Below are positions 1 through 4,964 of a DNA stretch of 10,062 nt, in pieces. Numbering within the stretch: the first letter of the stretch is position 1; every line of letters starts with the position of its first letter. A program made the position numbers and the translations under genes. Source of the DNA: DASRSS01 sp035656335 (lineage in GTDB: Bacteria; Actinomycetota; Actinomycetes; Mycobacteriales; Jatrophihabitantaceae); the NCBI GenBank assembly GCA_035656335.1, contig DASRSS010000251.1, forward strand, positions 1-10,062, in the 5' to 3' direction. The notes beneath the pieces are model-generated. The model was not told the origin of the DNA. It did no database searches and saw only the letters and a list, made by a program, of their open reading frames with translations.

Positions 1-579
1 GAGGAGTTCGGTCCGGACGCGCTCACGGCGCAGATCGCGCAGGTGGCCGGCGTCCCGCGCACCCACGTCTACCGGCACTTCGACGGCAAGCAGGCGCTGG
101 ACCTGGCGGTGTCGCGGCACGTGGCCGGCGAGCTCGGTGACCGGATCCGCGCGGGGCTGACCGCCCCGGGTTCGCCGCGGCAGATCATCGCCGGATCGAT
201 CGAGGCGCACCTGTCCTGGATCGAGCAGCACCCGAACCTGTACCGGTTCCTCGCGCAGCACTCGTACGCGGTCGCGGCGACCGGCACCCCGTCCGTCGAC
301 GACGCGAAGGCCGTCTTCGCGACGGAGCTGACCGCGTTGCTGCAGAGCTACATGCGGGTGTTCGGGCTGGACCCGAGCCCGGCCGAGCGCGTGGTTGTCG
401 GCGTGGTCGGGATGGTCGACGCGACCGCCGCCTGGTGGCTGGAGCACCGGGACGCCGGCACGCGCGACGAGCTGACCGCCGCGCTGACCGACGAGGTCTG
501 GGTGGTTATCGAATCGACCGCCCGCTCGCTCGGGCTCAGCCTCGACCCGGACGCGAAGCTCCCGACGACGTCCGGCTGA
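1..579 (+). CDS. TetR/AcrR-family transcriptional regulator (5' end missing)
   Basis: This is the C-terminal 192 residues of a TetR-family repressor; the reading frame is open to the window edge, so the true start lies upstream. The first ~35 residues contain the second half of the TetR helix-turn-helix, including LTAQIAQVAGVPRTHVYRHF, whose ending (V-Y-R-H-F-x-x-K) is the family's recognition-helix signature. The rest is the ligand-binding, dimerisation domain, helical and rich in Ala and Leu, with a W-rich stretch (AAWWLEHR) near residue 145. An internal GTG at 43 would cut the helix-turn-helix in half and is not a credible start. The last 44 bases overlap the 3' end of the convergent nitrobindin gene. 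The ligand and target genes cannot be told from the sequence; a target within this window is possible but unsupported. Confidence 0.9.
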   Translation, partial: EEFGPDALTAQIAQVAGVPRTHVYRHFDGKQALDLAVSRHVAGELGDRIRAGLTAPGSPRQIIAGSIEAHLSWIEQHPNLYRFLAQHSYAVAATGTPSVDDAKAVFATELTALLQSYMRVFGLDPSPAERVVVGVVGMVDATAAWWLEHRDAGTRDELTAALTDEVWVVIESTARSLGLSLDPDAKLPTTSG

Positions 580-1096
580 GCCGCGCGTTCAGGTGCGGCG
601 CGTACGGCTGCCCGGCCGGCGCCAGCTCGCTGACGTAGACCAGCTCCTCGCCGACGATCGCGTACAGCCGGCGCTCGCCGTCCACCTCGCGCGCCGACGG
701 TGTCGGCACCGCCGAGATCGAGTGGACGTCCCAGCGCTGGTCACCGGCCACGCCGACGAACTGCATCGCCTGCCCGGTGTTGGACGCGAGCACGACCTCG
801 ATGTCGTCCTGCCCCGGGCCGGGCCGCCAGAATCCGGTCTCCCGCCAGGCCTGCCGCAACACCGCTCCGGCGGCGTCCGTGAGCCAGGACCGGGCCTCGT
901 ACGCGAGGAACGGCCGGCCGTCGTGGACGAAACTGATTTGCTGCCCGTAGCTGAACTCGGCGCCGGTCGACGCGACGACGCCGGTTCCCGTGCCGCGCCA
1001 CATCCCGACCAGCGGCAGCAGCGCCAGCAACGAGTCATGCACCGGCATCCCCGCCCGCAGATCCGCCGTATCAGGCACAGGATCGTTTTCAATCAT
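536..1096 (-). CDS. Nitrobindin family heme-binding protein (DUF1794, FABP-like)
   Basis: This gene encodes a 186-residue protein of the bacterial nitrobindin family, ten-stranded beta-barrels that bind heme and are linked to nitric oxide and peroxynitrite chemistry. The barrel begins with the family motif GMWRGTGTG (residues 31-39). A following QQISFVHDGRPFLAYEARSW segment matches the strand-rich core. Near the C-terminus, PHLNARLSR carries His-168, at the position of the proximal heme ligand in characterised nitrobindins. Its place beside sseC/cysA2 matches M. tuberculosis Rv0813c. I chose the ATG at 1096; a TTG one codon upstream is possible, and neither has a clear Shine-Dalgarno sequence. 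It may share a transcript with the small membrane ORF upstream (1251-1349). The family call is secure; heme binding is inferred from the motif and histidine. Confidence 0.86.
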   Translation of the reverse strand: MIENDPVPDTADLRAGMPVHDSLLALLPLVGMWRGTGTGVVASTGAEFSYGQQISFVHDGRPFLAYEARSWLTDAAGAVLRQAWRETGFWRPGPGQDDIEVVLASNTGQAMQFVGVAGDQRWDVHSISAVPTPSAREVDGERRLYAIVGEELVYVSELAPAGQPYAPHLNARLSRTSSGASRPGRG

Positions 1097-1120
1097 CAAA
1101 GGTGATTACCACGCGATGAG

Positions 1121-1147
1121 CTCCCCCGCAGGCGGGGGGACCCCCAG
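1121..1147. repeat. REP-like GC palindrome, copy A
   Basis: A C5-GCA-GGCG-G5 hairpin (1123-1138, perfect 7-bp arms CCCCCGC/GCGGGGG) is followed by A-CCCCC-AG. A near-identical 28-base copy lies at 3574-3601 inside the LmeA-like gene, differing at about four positions. Two copies of one palindrome in 10 kb suggest a dispersed, REP-like family; the family membership itself is inferred. Confidence 0.5.
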
Positions 1148-1250
1148 CGCGAAGAGCCCGCGCGCCGCGCGACGAAGGAGCTTGCGGCTCGGATCGCGCG
1201 ATCCGGCCTGTTCTTTGGGCCGGTCGAAGAGCCGATCCGGCGCGGATAGG
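1148..1250. other. Structured spacer with palindromes and short direct repeats
   Basis: No coding signal is seen here. The spacer holds a perfect 16-base palindrome, CGGATCGCGCGATCCG (1190-1205). It also has a 6-bp hairpin CCGGCC/GGCCGG with a 9-base loop (1203-1223). CGAAGAGCC occurs twice (1150-1158 and 1225-1233) and GATCCGGC twice (1200-1207 and 1234-1241). It lies downstream of the small membrane ORF and upstream of the nitrobindin gene on the minus strand, so it could be a terminator or RNA-processing region, but no U-tract follows the hairpin. Together with copy A it may be one longer composite repeat element. Confidence 0.4.
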
Positions 1251-1349
1251 TCAGCTCTGTCCGGCGAAGAGCTTGAAGAGGATGTAGAGCGACATCAGGC
1301 CGATCCCGATGAAGGTCACGATCAGGATGACGAGGTAGGCCGCTTCCAT
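1251..1349 (-). CDS. Small single-pass membrane protein (32 aa)
   Basis: This is a 32-codon ORF from ATG to TGA. After Met-Glu-Ala-Ala, residues 4-26 (starting AYLVILIVTFIGIG) form one continuous hydrophobic helix, followed by a short positive tail (K27 in LFKLFAGQS). Third codon positions are G or C in nearly every codon, as in the neighbouring genes, which argues for real coding. No Shine-Dalgarno precedes it, but TATTCT lies exactly 7 bases before the ATG, a spacing that fits a leaderless transcript. It diverges from the DsrE gene with only 18 bp between start codons. It could be a regulatory or stabilising microprotein of a membrane complex; the partner is unknown and I do not recognise a named family. 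In-frame extensions upstream read as Arg-rich antisense of dsrE and are not real. Confidence 0.68.
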   Translation of the reverse strand: MEAAYLVILIVTFIGIGLMSLYILFKLFAGQS

Positions 1350-1353
1350 GCCA

Positions 1354-1362
1354 GAGAGAATA
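1354..1362. promoter_or_regulatory. Candidate bidirectional -10 element (GAGAGAATA/TATTCTCTC)
   Basis: On the minus strand, TATTCT sits 7 bases before the ATG of the 32-aa ORF. On the plus strand the same bases give GAGAAT, 6 bases before the dsrE ATG. Both spacings suit leaderless transcription, common in actinobacteria; GAGAGA could alternatively act as a weak Shine-Dalgarno for dsrE. The same 9-mer recurs between the hydrolase and glnR (5743-5751). No good -35 is visible. This is an inference from pattern only. Confidence 0.33.
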
Positions 1363-1367
1363 TCGCT

Positions 1368-1742
1368 ATGACCGCGCCGTCCGTACGCCCGCTCGTCGTG
1401 AAGTGCACCGCAGGGGCGGACGATCCGGAGCGATGTTCGCAGGCGTTCACGACGGCCGCGACGGCGCTGGCGGCCGGCGCGCAGGTGTCGCTGTGGCTGA
1501 CGGGCGAGGCGGCGTGGCTGGCCGTGCCGGGCCGCGCGGAGCAGTTCGAGCTGCCACATTCGGCGGCCTTAGCGGACCTGCGCGACGCCGTCCTGGGCGC
1601 GGGCGCGCTGACGGTGTGCACGCAGTGTGCCGCGCGGCGTGGGATCACCGAGGCGGACCTGGTGGCCGGGGCGCGCATCGCGGGCAGCGCATCGTTCGTG
1701 GCCGAGATCCTGGCCCCGGACGTCCAGGCGCTGGTCTATTGA
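1368..1742 (+). CDS. DsrE-family (DsrE/DsrF-like) putative sulfur-relay protein
   Basis: This gene encodes 124 residues with the small alpha/beta fold of DsrE/DsrF-like proteins. The N-terminal strand RPLVVKCTAGADDPERC begins the domain. A hydrophobic strand V40-SLWLTGEA follows. The conserved cysteine region VCTQCAARRGI has a CxxC pair at Cys84 and Cys87, and the protein ends in a GA-rich helix. Family members carry sulfur as persulfide or act in redox relay; the CxxC and the neighbouring CysA2/SseC pair suggest a persulfide or thiol role, which is inference. The start is the ATG at 1368, because the open frame upstream runs through noncoding spacer. It converges on sseC, with a shared terminator between them. 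The physiological partner is unknown. Confidence 0.85.
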   Translation: MTAPSVRPLVVKCTAGADDPERCSQAFTTAATALAAGAQVSLWLTGEAAWLAVPGRAEQFELPHSAALADLRDAVLGAGALTVCTQCAARRGITEADLVAGARIAGSASFVAEILAPDVQALVY

Positions 1743-1745
1743 CGG

Positions 1746-1797
1746 TTGGCCCCGTAGCAGGGGCGACACGCGGTCGGAGCGCCTGCTACGGGGCCAA
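1746..1797. terminator. Bidirectional terminator, perfect 16-bp stem
   Basis: TTGGCCCCGTAGCAGG (1746-1761) and CCTGCTACGGGGCCAA (1782-1797) are exact reverse complements separated by a 20-base loop. The stem fills the 58-bp gap between the convergent dsrE and sseC stop codons and would work from either side. There is no strong U-tract, as is usual in high-GC actinobacteria. Confidence 0.85.
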
Positions 1798-1800
1798 GTG

Positions 1801-2100
1801 TCAGCTCAGCTGGAGCGGGACCTCGATCAGGCCGGGCTCCAGCGCGTGGACCTGCTTGCGGACTGAGCCGTCCCGGTGCAGGACGGACAGCGTCCAGGCA
1901 CCGGGCGCCGCGAAGAACCGGAAGTCGCCGGGCGCGGACGTGACGACCTCGGCGACGAACTCCTCGGACGCGTCGAGCAGCCGCACGTAGGCACCCGGCA
2001 CCGGGGCGTCACCGGCGGAGACGACGCCGAAGATCACGGTCTCCTTGGTCAGGTCCACGCTGGCCGGCAGCGTCGGCGTCTGGGCGGGCGCACCACACAT
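1801..2100 (-). CDS. sseC: SseC-like DUF1416 protein, sulfurtransferase partner
   Basis: This 99-residue protein closely resembles M. tuberculosis SseC as I remember it. Shared features are the Met-Cys N-terminus, LPASVDLTKETVIFG, the block AYVRLLDASEEFVAEVV and the run GDFRFFAAPGAWTL. The fold predicted for DUF1416 is a small beta-sandwich like the carboxypeptidase regulatory domain. Its biochemical function is not established; its near-constant pairing with CysA-type sulfurtransferases suggests an accessory role in sulfur transfer. AGGAG lies about 10 bases upstream of the ATG. It follows cysA2 after a 94-bp spacer with an inverted repeat and is probably cotranscribed, hence under the same cysteine leader. 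Its 3' end abuts the strong terminator at 1746-1797. Confidence 0.94.
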   Translation of the reverse strand: MCGAPAQTPTLPASVDLTKETVIFGVVSAGDAPVPGAYVRLLDASEEFVAEVVTSAPGDFRFFAAPGAWTLSVLHRDGSVRKQVHALEPGLIEVPLQLS

Positions 2101-2194
2101 GACTTCGCTACTCCTGGTTCTTCGGTACCACAGGTTCTTACGGGGTCCCCGACGAGTTTCTGAGCGTTCTTTGCGAAGAAACTCGGTGGGGGAA
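2101..2194 (-). promoter_or_regulatory. cysA2-sseC spacer with 9-bp inverted repeat
   Basis: CGAGTTTCT (2153-2161) and AGAAACTCG (2177-2185) are perfect inverted repeats around a 15-base loop; TTCTT/AAGAA (2167-2171/2176-2180) is a competing inner hairpin. Next comes the 11-base palindrome CGGGGTCCCCG (2141-2151), then two AAGAACC repeats on the minus strand before the sseC ribosome site. No U-tract follows. It may stabilise or attenuate the dicistronic mRNA; its role is unproven. Confidence 0.45.
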
Positions 2195-3022
2195 TCAGAC
2201 GTCGCGCTCGACCGGGACGCCCACCAGCGAGCCGTACTCAGTCCACGAGCCGTCGTAGTTCTTGACGTTCTTCAGGCCGAGCAGCTCGCGCAGCGCGAAC
2301 CAGGTGTGGCTGGAACGCTCGCCGATGCGGCAGTAGGCGATCGTGTCCTTGGAGTCGTCGACGCCGGCGTACAGCTCGCGCAGCTCCTCGTCCGACTTGA
2401 ACGTGCCGTCCTCGTTGGCCGCCTTGCTCCACGGGACGTTCACCGCGCCGGGGACGTGACCGGCCACGTACGGCTGCTCCTGGGGCAGGTGCGCCGGCGC
2501 GAACAGCTTGCCGCTGAACTCGTCGGGCGAGCGCACGTCGACCAGGTTCTGCTTGCCGATCGCGGCCACGACCTCGTCGCGGAACGCGCGGATCGAGGTG
2601 TCCGGCTCCTGGGCGGTGTACTGCGTGGCCGGACGCGACACGGTGTCCTTCGACAGCTCGCGGCCGTCGAGCTCCCACTTCTTGCGTCCGCCGTCGAGCA
2701 GCTTGACGTTCTGGTGGCCGTACAGCTTGAAGTACCAGTACGCGTAGGCCGCGAACCAGTTGTTGTTGCCGCCGTAGAGGATGACGGTGTCGTCGTTGCC
2801 GATCCCCTTGGCCGACAGCAGCTTCTCGAACTGCTCCTTGTTGACGAAGTCGCGGCGGACCGGGTCCTGCAGGTCGGTCTTCCAGTCGAGCTTGACGGCG
2901 CCGGCGAGGTGACCGCCGTCGTAGGCGGCGGTGTCCTCGTCGACCTCGACGAACACGACGCCGGGGGTGTTCAGGTTCTGCTCGGCCCAATCGGCCGAGA
3001 CCAGCACATCAGCGCGGGCCAT
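2195..3022 (-). CDS. cysA2: Thiosulfate sulfurtransferase (two-domain rhodanese, CysA2 type)
   Basis: This 275-residue enzyme is the actinobacterial rhodanese called CysA2/CysA3 in M. tuberculosis (the name is historical; it is not the sulfate ABC ATPase). It moves sulfane sulfur from thiosulfate or a similar donor to a thiophilic acceptor through a cysteine persulfide in the cytoplasm. The N-terminal inactive rhodanese domain includes DTVILYGGNNNWFAAYAYWY and LLDGGRKKWELDGR. The catalytic C-terminal domain has NLVDVRSPDEFSGK and the active-site loop YCRIGERSSHTW, with Cys231 as nucleophile (CRxGxR type). The ATG at 3022 is chosen because AAGGAG lies 5 bases before it; an in-frame ATG at 3094 has no ribosome site. 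It follows a cysteine-codon leader ORF and is probably cotranscribed with sseC. The thioredoxin-like thiX that lies next to it in mycobacteria is absent. Confidence 0.96.
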   Translation of the reverse strand: MARADVLVSADWAEQNLNTPGVVFVEVDEDTAAYDGGHLAGAVKLDWKTDLQDPVRRDFVNKEQFEKLLSAKGIGNDDTVILYGGNNNWFAAYAYWYFKLYGHQNVKLLDGGRKKWELDGRELSKDTVSRPATQYTAQEPDTSIRAFRDEVVAAIGKQNLVDVRSPDEFSGKLFAPAHLPQEQPYVAGHVPGAVNVPWSKAANEDGTFKSDEELRELYAGVDDSKDTIAYCRIGERSSHTWFALRELLGLKNVKNYDGSWTEYGSLVGVPVERDV

Positions 3023-3123
3023 GGTTTCTCCTTGCGAAGGGAAGTGAACAGGTCGGATTGCGAGCGCCCTACGCGGCGCGGACGGTTCGTCCATGCGCGG
3101 GCAGTCGGCGCGGTCGGGGGCGT
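3023..3123 (-). promoter_or_regulatory. cysA2 leader RNA with Shine-Dalgarno hairpin
   Basis: These 101 bases lie between the leader ORF stop and the cysA2 start. CCTTCGCAAGG (3030-3040) forms a small 4-bp hairpin whose right arm overlaps the Shine-Dalgarno AAGGAG (3028-3033). GCGCC (3075-3079) can pair with GGCGC (3064-3068). CTGCCCGC (3097-3104) can pair, with one G-U, with GTGGGCAG inside the leader ORF (3161-3168). These elements could switch cysA2 translation according to ribosome position on the leader. The pairings were found by eye and no energies were calculated. Confidence 0.45.
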
Positions 3124-3234
3124 TCAGGCGCCGGCGGGACGGCGGCACCGACACAGGCAGCTGCCCACGCGGCACAGGTCGACCGCGCGGCGGGACGTGA
3201 GCCGGGCGCTCACGGCGAACAGCGGGATGCCCAT
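3124..3234 (-). CDS. Cysteine-rich leader peptide (uORF) upstream of cysA2
   Basis: This 36-codon ORF runs from ATG at 3234 to TGA at 3124-3126. It contains SRRAVDLCRVGSCLCRCRR, with Cys codons at 21, 26, 28 and 30, close to the end. The core RR-x-V-D-L-C-R-V is like the short leader peptides annotated upstream of sulfur genes in Streptomyces. Leaderless polycysteine ORFs have been reported as cysteine-responsive attenuators in mycobacteria. The start codon lies 7 bases after a TAGGGT -10 box, so the transcript probably begins at or within a base of the ATG. A 7-bp hairpin (GGTGCCG 3143-3149 with CGGCGCC 3127-3133) covers the end of the ORF just after the last Cys codon. Stalling at Cys codons when cysteine is low would alter downstream RNA folding and raise cysA2-sseC translation. 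The ORF and its class are well supported; the regulation is inferred. Confidence 0.86.
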   Translation of the reverse strand: MGIPLFAVSARLTSRRAVDLCRVGSCLCRCRRPAGA

Positions 3235-3272
3235 ACCGACCACCCTAGCCCGCGGCCGAGGGCGTCCGCCAA
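3235..3272 (-). promoter_or_regulatory. Leaderless promoter of the cysA2-sseC unit
   Basis: On the minus strand, TAGGGT (3242-3247) fits the actinobacterial -10 consensus TAnnnT and ends 7 bases before the leader ATG. A TTGGCG hexamer (3267-3272) lies 19 bases further upstream and is a loose -35 candidate. The promoter fits within the 50-bp gap after the lmeA stop, giving the sulfur genes their own transcript. Confidence 0.6.
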
Positions 3273-3284
3273 CGCGACCACGAT

Positions 3285-4061
3285 TCAGTACGCGGGATCA
3301 CTGTCCCGGTATTCGGGACGGCGGCCGTCGCCGTCGATCGCGCGGAACACGACGGCGGACGCGGAGACGTGCACGACCAGGCCGGCGTCGCTCGGCTCGA
3401 GGTGGTCGATGTGCAGGCCCCAGGGCAGGTTCGGCAGCCCGATGGCGACGTTCAGCCGCGGCATCAGCTGGCGCAGCAGCAGCGTCGTCACGCTCAGCCC
3501 CGCGACCGACAGCTCGCTGACCCGCAGCCAGACCGTGTTGCCGTCGACGAGCAGGCCGGCCCGGCCGCGCACCGTCCCCCGCAAGCGGGAGGTGCCCCCA
3601 GCCAGCTGGCTGAAGCCGGGGACGGGCAGCGCCGCGCCCGCGTACAACCGGCCGCGCTCGAACGACAGCGTCAGCCCGGGCACCCGGCTCACCCGCGCCA
3701 GCTCCCCGTACGGAATCAGCAGGCGGCCGGCGACGTGTTCGCACGCGACCTCCTGGGTCCGTCGGCCGAGCAGTTCGCGCGGCGGCAGCAGCACGTTGGA
3801 CAGCCGCGCGTTGAGCGTCGCGCCGGAGATCTCGCCGACCTGCAGGCCTCCGCCGGCGACCTCGACGTCCCGGTACCGCCCGCGCAGCGCCTGCGTCAGG
3901 AACGGCGTCTCGTGCACGCGGACGGTGGGCGGCCCGCCGAACGGCTCGGCGAGATAGGCGGACGCGGCCCGCTCGGCGAGCGTCGCGATGCTGCGGTCGG
4001 CGAGCCCGATGCCGACCGCGATGGACGCGAGAACCGCGACGACGACGAGCGCGATCAGCAT
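3285..4061 (-). CDS. lmeA: LmeA-like DUF2993 lipid-binding envelope protein
   Basis: This 258-residue protein has an N-terminal hydrophobic helix (residues 2-19, MLIALVVVAVLASIAVGIGL) acting as signal or anchor. A DUF2993 domain follows, whose early segment PFLTQALRGRYRDVEVAGGG is typical. Members are exported and built like tubular lipid-binding proteins. The mycobacterial LmeA (Rv0817c) binds phosphoinositides and is needed for lipomannan mannan-chain elongation; this gene holds the same place next to glnR and cysA2, so orthology is likely. Whether this organism makes lipomannan is not known from the window. The start is the only in-frame one after the preceding gene's stop 30 bases upstream; its ribosome site is weak. 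Residues 154-163 (AGGTSRLRGT) are encoded by a REP-like palindrome, apparently an in-frame insertion. The third gene of a hydrolase-membrane protein-lmeA run. Confidence 0.86.
   Translation of the reverse strand: MLIALVVVAVLASIAVGIGLADRSIATLAERAASAYLAEPFGGPPTVRVHETPFLTQALRGRYRDVEVAGGGLQVGEISGATLNARLSNVLLPPRELLGRRTQEVACEHVAGRLLIPYGELARVSRVPGLTLSFERGRLYAGAALPVPGFSQLAGGTSRLRGTVRGRAGLLVDGNTVWLRVSELSVAGLSVTTLLLRQLMPRLNVAIGLPNLPWGLHIDHLEPSDAGLVVHVSASAVVFRAIDGDGRRPEYRDSDPAY
3574..3601. repeat. REP-like GC palindrome, copy B, inside lmeA
   Basis: CCCCCGCAAGCGGGAGG followed by TGCCCCCAG repeats the spacer element at 1121-1147 with about four differences. Here it is translated on the minus strand as AGGTSRLRGT and keeps the reading frame. 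The element could be an insertion tolerated in a surface loop; without homologues to align, insertion rather than chance is inferred from the similarity of the two copies. Confidence 0.5.
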
Positions 4062-4091
4062 CGGCGCGATCGCTCGGCGACACCCAGCAGC

Positions 4092-4964
4092 TCAGCCACG
4101 GATCGCCAGACACAGCAGGAACGCGATGGGCGACAGCACGGCGAGCGGGACCAGCGCGCCGAGCACCGGGCGCATCCGCTGCCCGACCCGCGAACCGGGC
4201 ACCGGCGTGCTGTGTTCGACGAATCCGATCCCGACCGCGAACAGCCCGATCAGCGCGCCGAGCGCGGCGCCGAGGAACGCGCCCCGCCCGCCGTGCAGCT
4301 CGACGAGGTCGTTGGACTGCAGCATCAGGTAGCCGATGGAGCCGCCCAGCCCCGCGGACGCGGCGACGGCGAGCAGCCCGCGCGGCACGGCCGGGTCGAA
4401 GCGCGGCGCGGGGTAGACGAGGTCGACCAGGCACCCGATCACGAGCGCGCCGGCAGCAACGACCACGACGCCGGACACGACCTGGCCGCCGAGATCGCGT
4501 CCGAACTCGTGCCGCAATTGCAGCAGCGCGGGCAGGGCGGTCTCGGCGAGCACGAGCACCGCGATCGACCCGAGGGACTCGACGATGCGGGTGCGCGCGG
4601 CCCCGCGCGTCAGCTGGTGGACGAACATGACGGGCACCGCTAGGGCGAACACGATCAGCTCGGTACCCAGCCGGCTGGCCGGCCAGACCGACACGCATAC
4701 GTCGCTGCCGGCGGCGGCGAGTGCCGCGATCACCAGTGCGCCGCGGCGTCCCGGCAGTCGCGTTCCGTAGCTCCAGGCGAACCCGAGCAGGGCTTGCGCG
4801 GCGGCGGTGGCGACGAGCAGCGCGGTCGCGCCGACGCGCGCCGTGACGGCCAAGGCGGCGCCGAGGAGGACGGCCACGGCGAGCGAGCCGGTCAGGTCCA
4901 GCTCGCGCTGCTCCGGCTCGTCCAGCCCGGCGCCCGCGCCCGCGACGTCACTCACGCGAGCCAT
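4092..4964 (-). CDS. Polytopic integral membrane protein of unknown function
   Basis: I do not recognise a named family. The 290-residue product has an acidic cytoplasmic-looking N-terminus (residues 1-25) and about nine hydrophobic segments. They lie near residues 26-42, 45-62, 76-95, 101-118, 131-148, 161-183, 196-216, 229-249 and 266-287. Gly and Ala dominate the helices. Polar loops include LTRGAARTRIVES (118-130) and LMLQSNDLVELHGGRGAF (213-230). The last quarter looks loosely like CDP-alcohol or cytidylyltransferase membrane proteins, but I see no catalytic signature. Its ATG lies 17 bases inside the end of the hydrolase gene, so the two are probably translationally coupled, and lmeA begins 30 bases after its stop. 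That context suggests an envelope-lipid role for the cluster, which is inference. Confidence 0.85.
   Translation of the reverse strand: MARVSDVAGAGAGLDEPEQRELDLTGSLAVAVLLGAALAVTARVGATALLVATAAAQALLGFAWSYGTRLPGRRGALVIAALAAAGSDVCVSVWPASRLGTELIVFALAVPVMFVHQLTRGAARTRIVESLGSIAVLVLAETALPALLQLRHEFGRDLGGQVVSGVVVVAAGALVIGCLVDLVYPAPRFDPAVPRGLLAVAASAGLGGSIGYLMLQSNDLVELHGGRGAFLGAALGALIGLFAVGIGFVEHSTPVPGSRVGQRMRPVLGALVPLAVLSPIAFLLCLAIRG

Noticed and set aside
1350..1559. Longer version of the 32-aa membrane ORF reaching 102 codons
   Set aside because: The extra part is Arg-rich antisense of dsrE; the hydrophobic, GC3-biased segment starts exactly at ATG 1349.
3023..3094. An in-frame ATG at 3094 extending CysA2 by 24 residues
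   Set aside because: No ribosome site precedes it, the extra residues do not resemble CysA2 homologues, whereas AAGGAG sits correctly before ATG 3022.
2045..3520. A 491-codon plus-strand open frame across sseC, cysA2 and the leader region
   Set aside because: It is antisense to well-conserved CysA2, has Arg/Val-rich low-complexity composition typical of GC-rich shadow frames, and no recognisable domain.
3369..4643. A 424-codon plus-strand open frame opposite lmeA and the membrane protein
   Set aside because: Composition is Arg/Gln/Asp-rich with no hydrophobic core; it is a shadow of two genes with clear membrane segments and codon bias.
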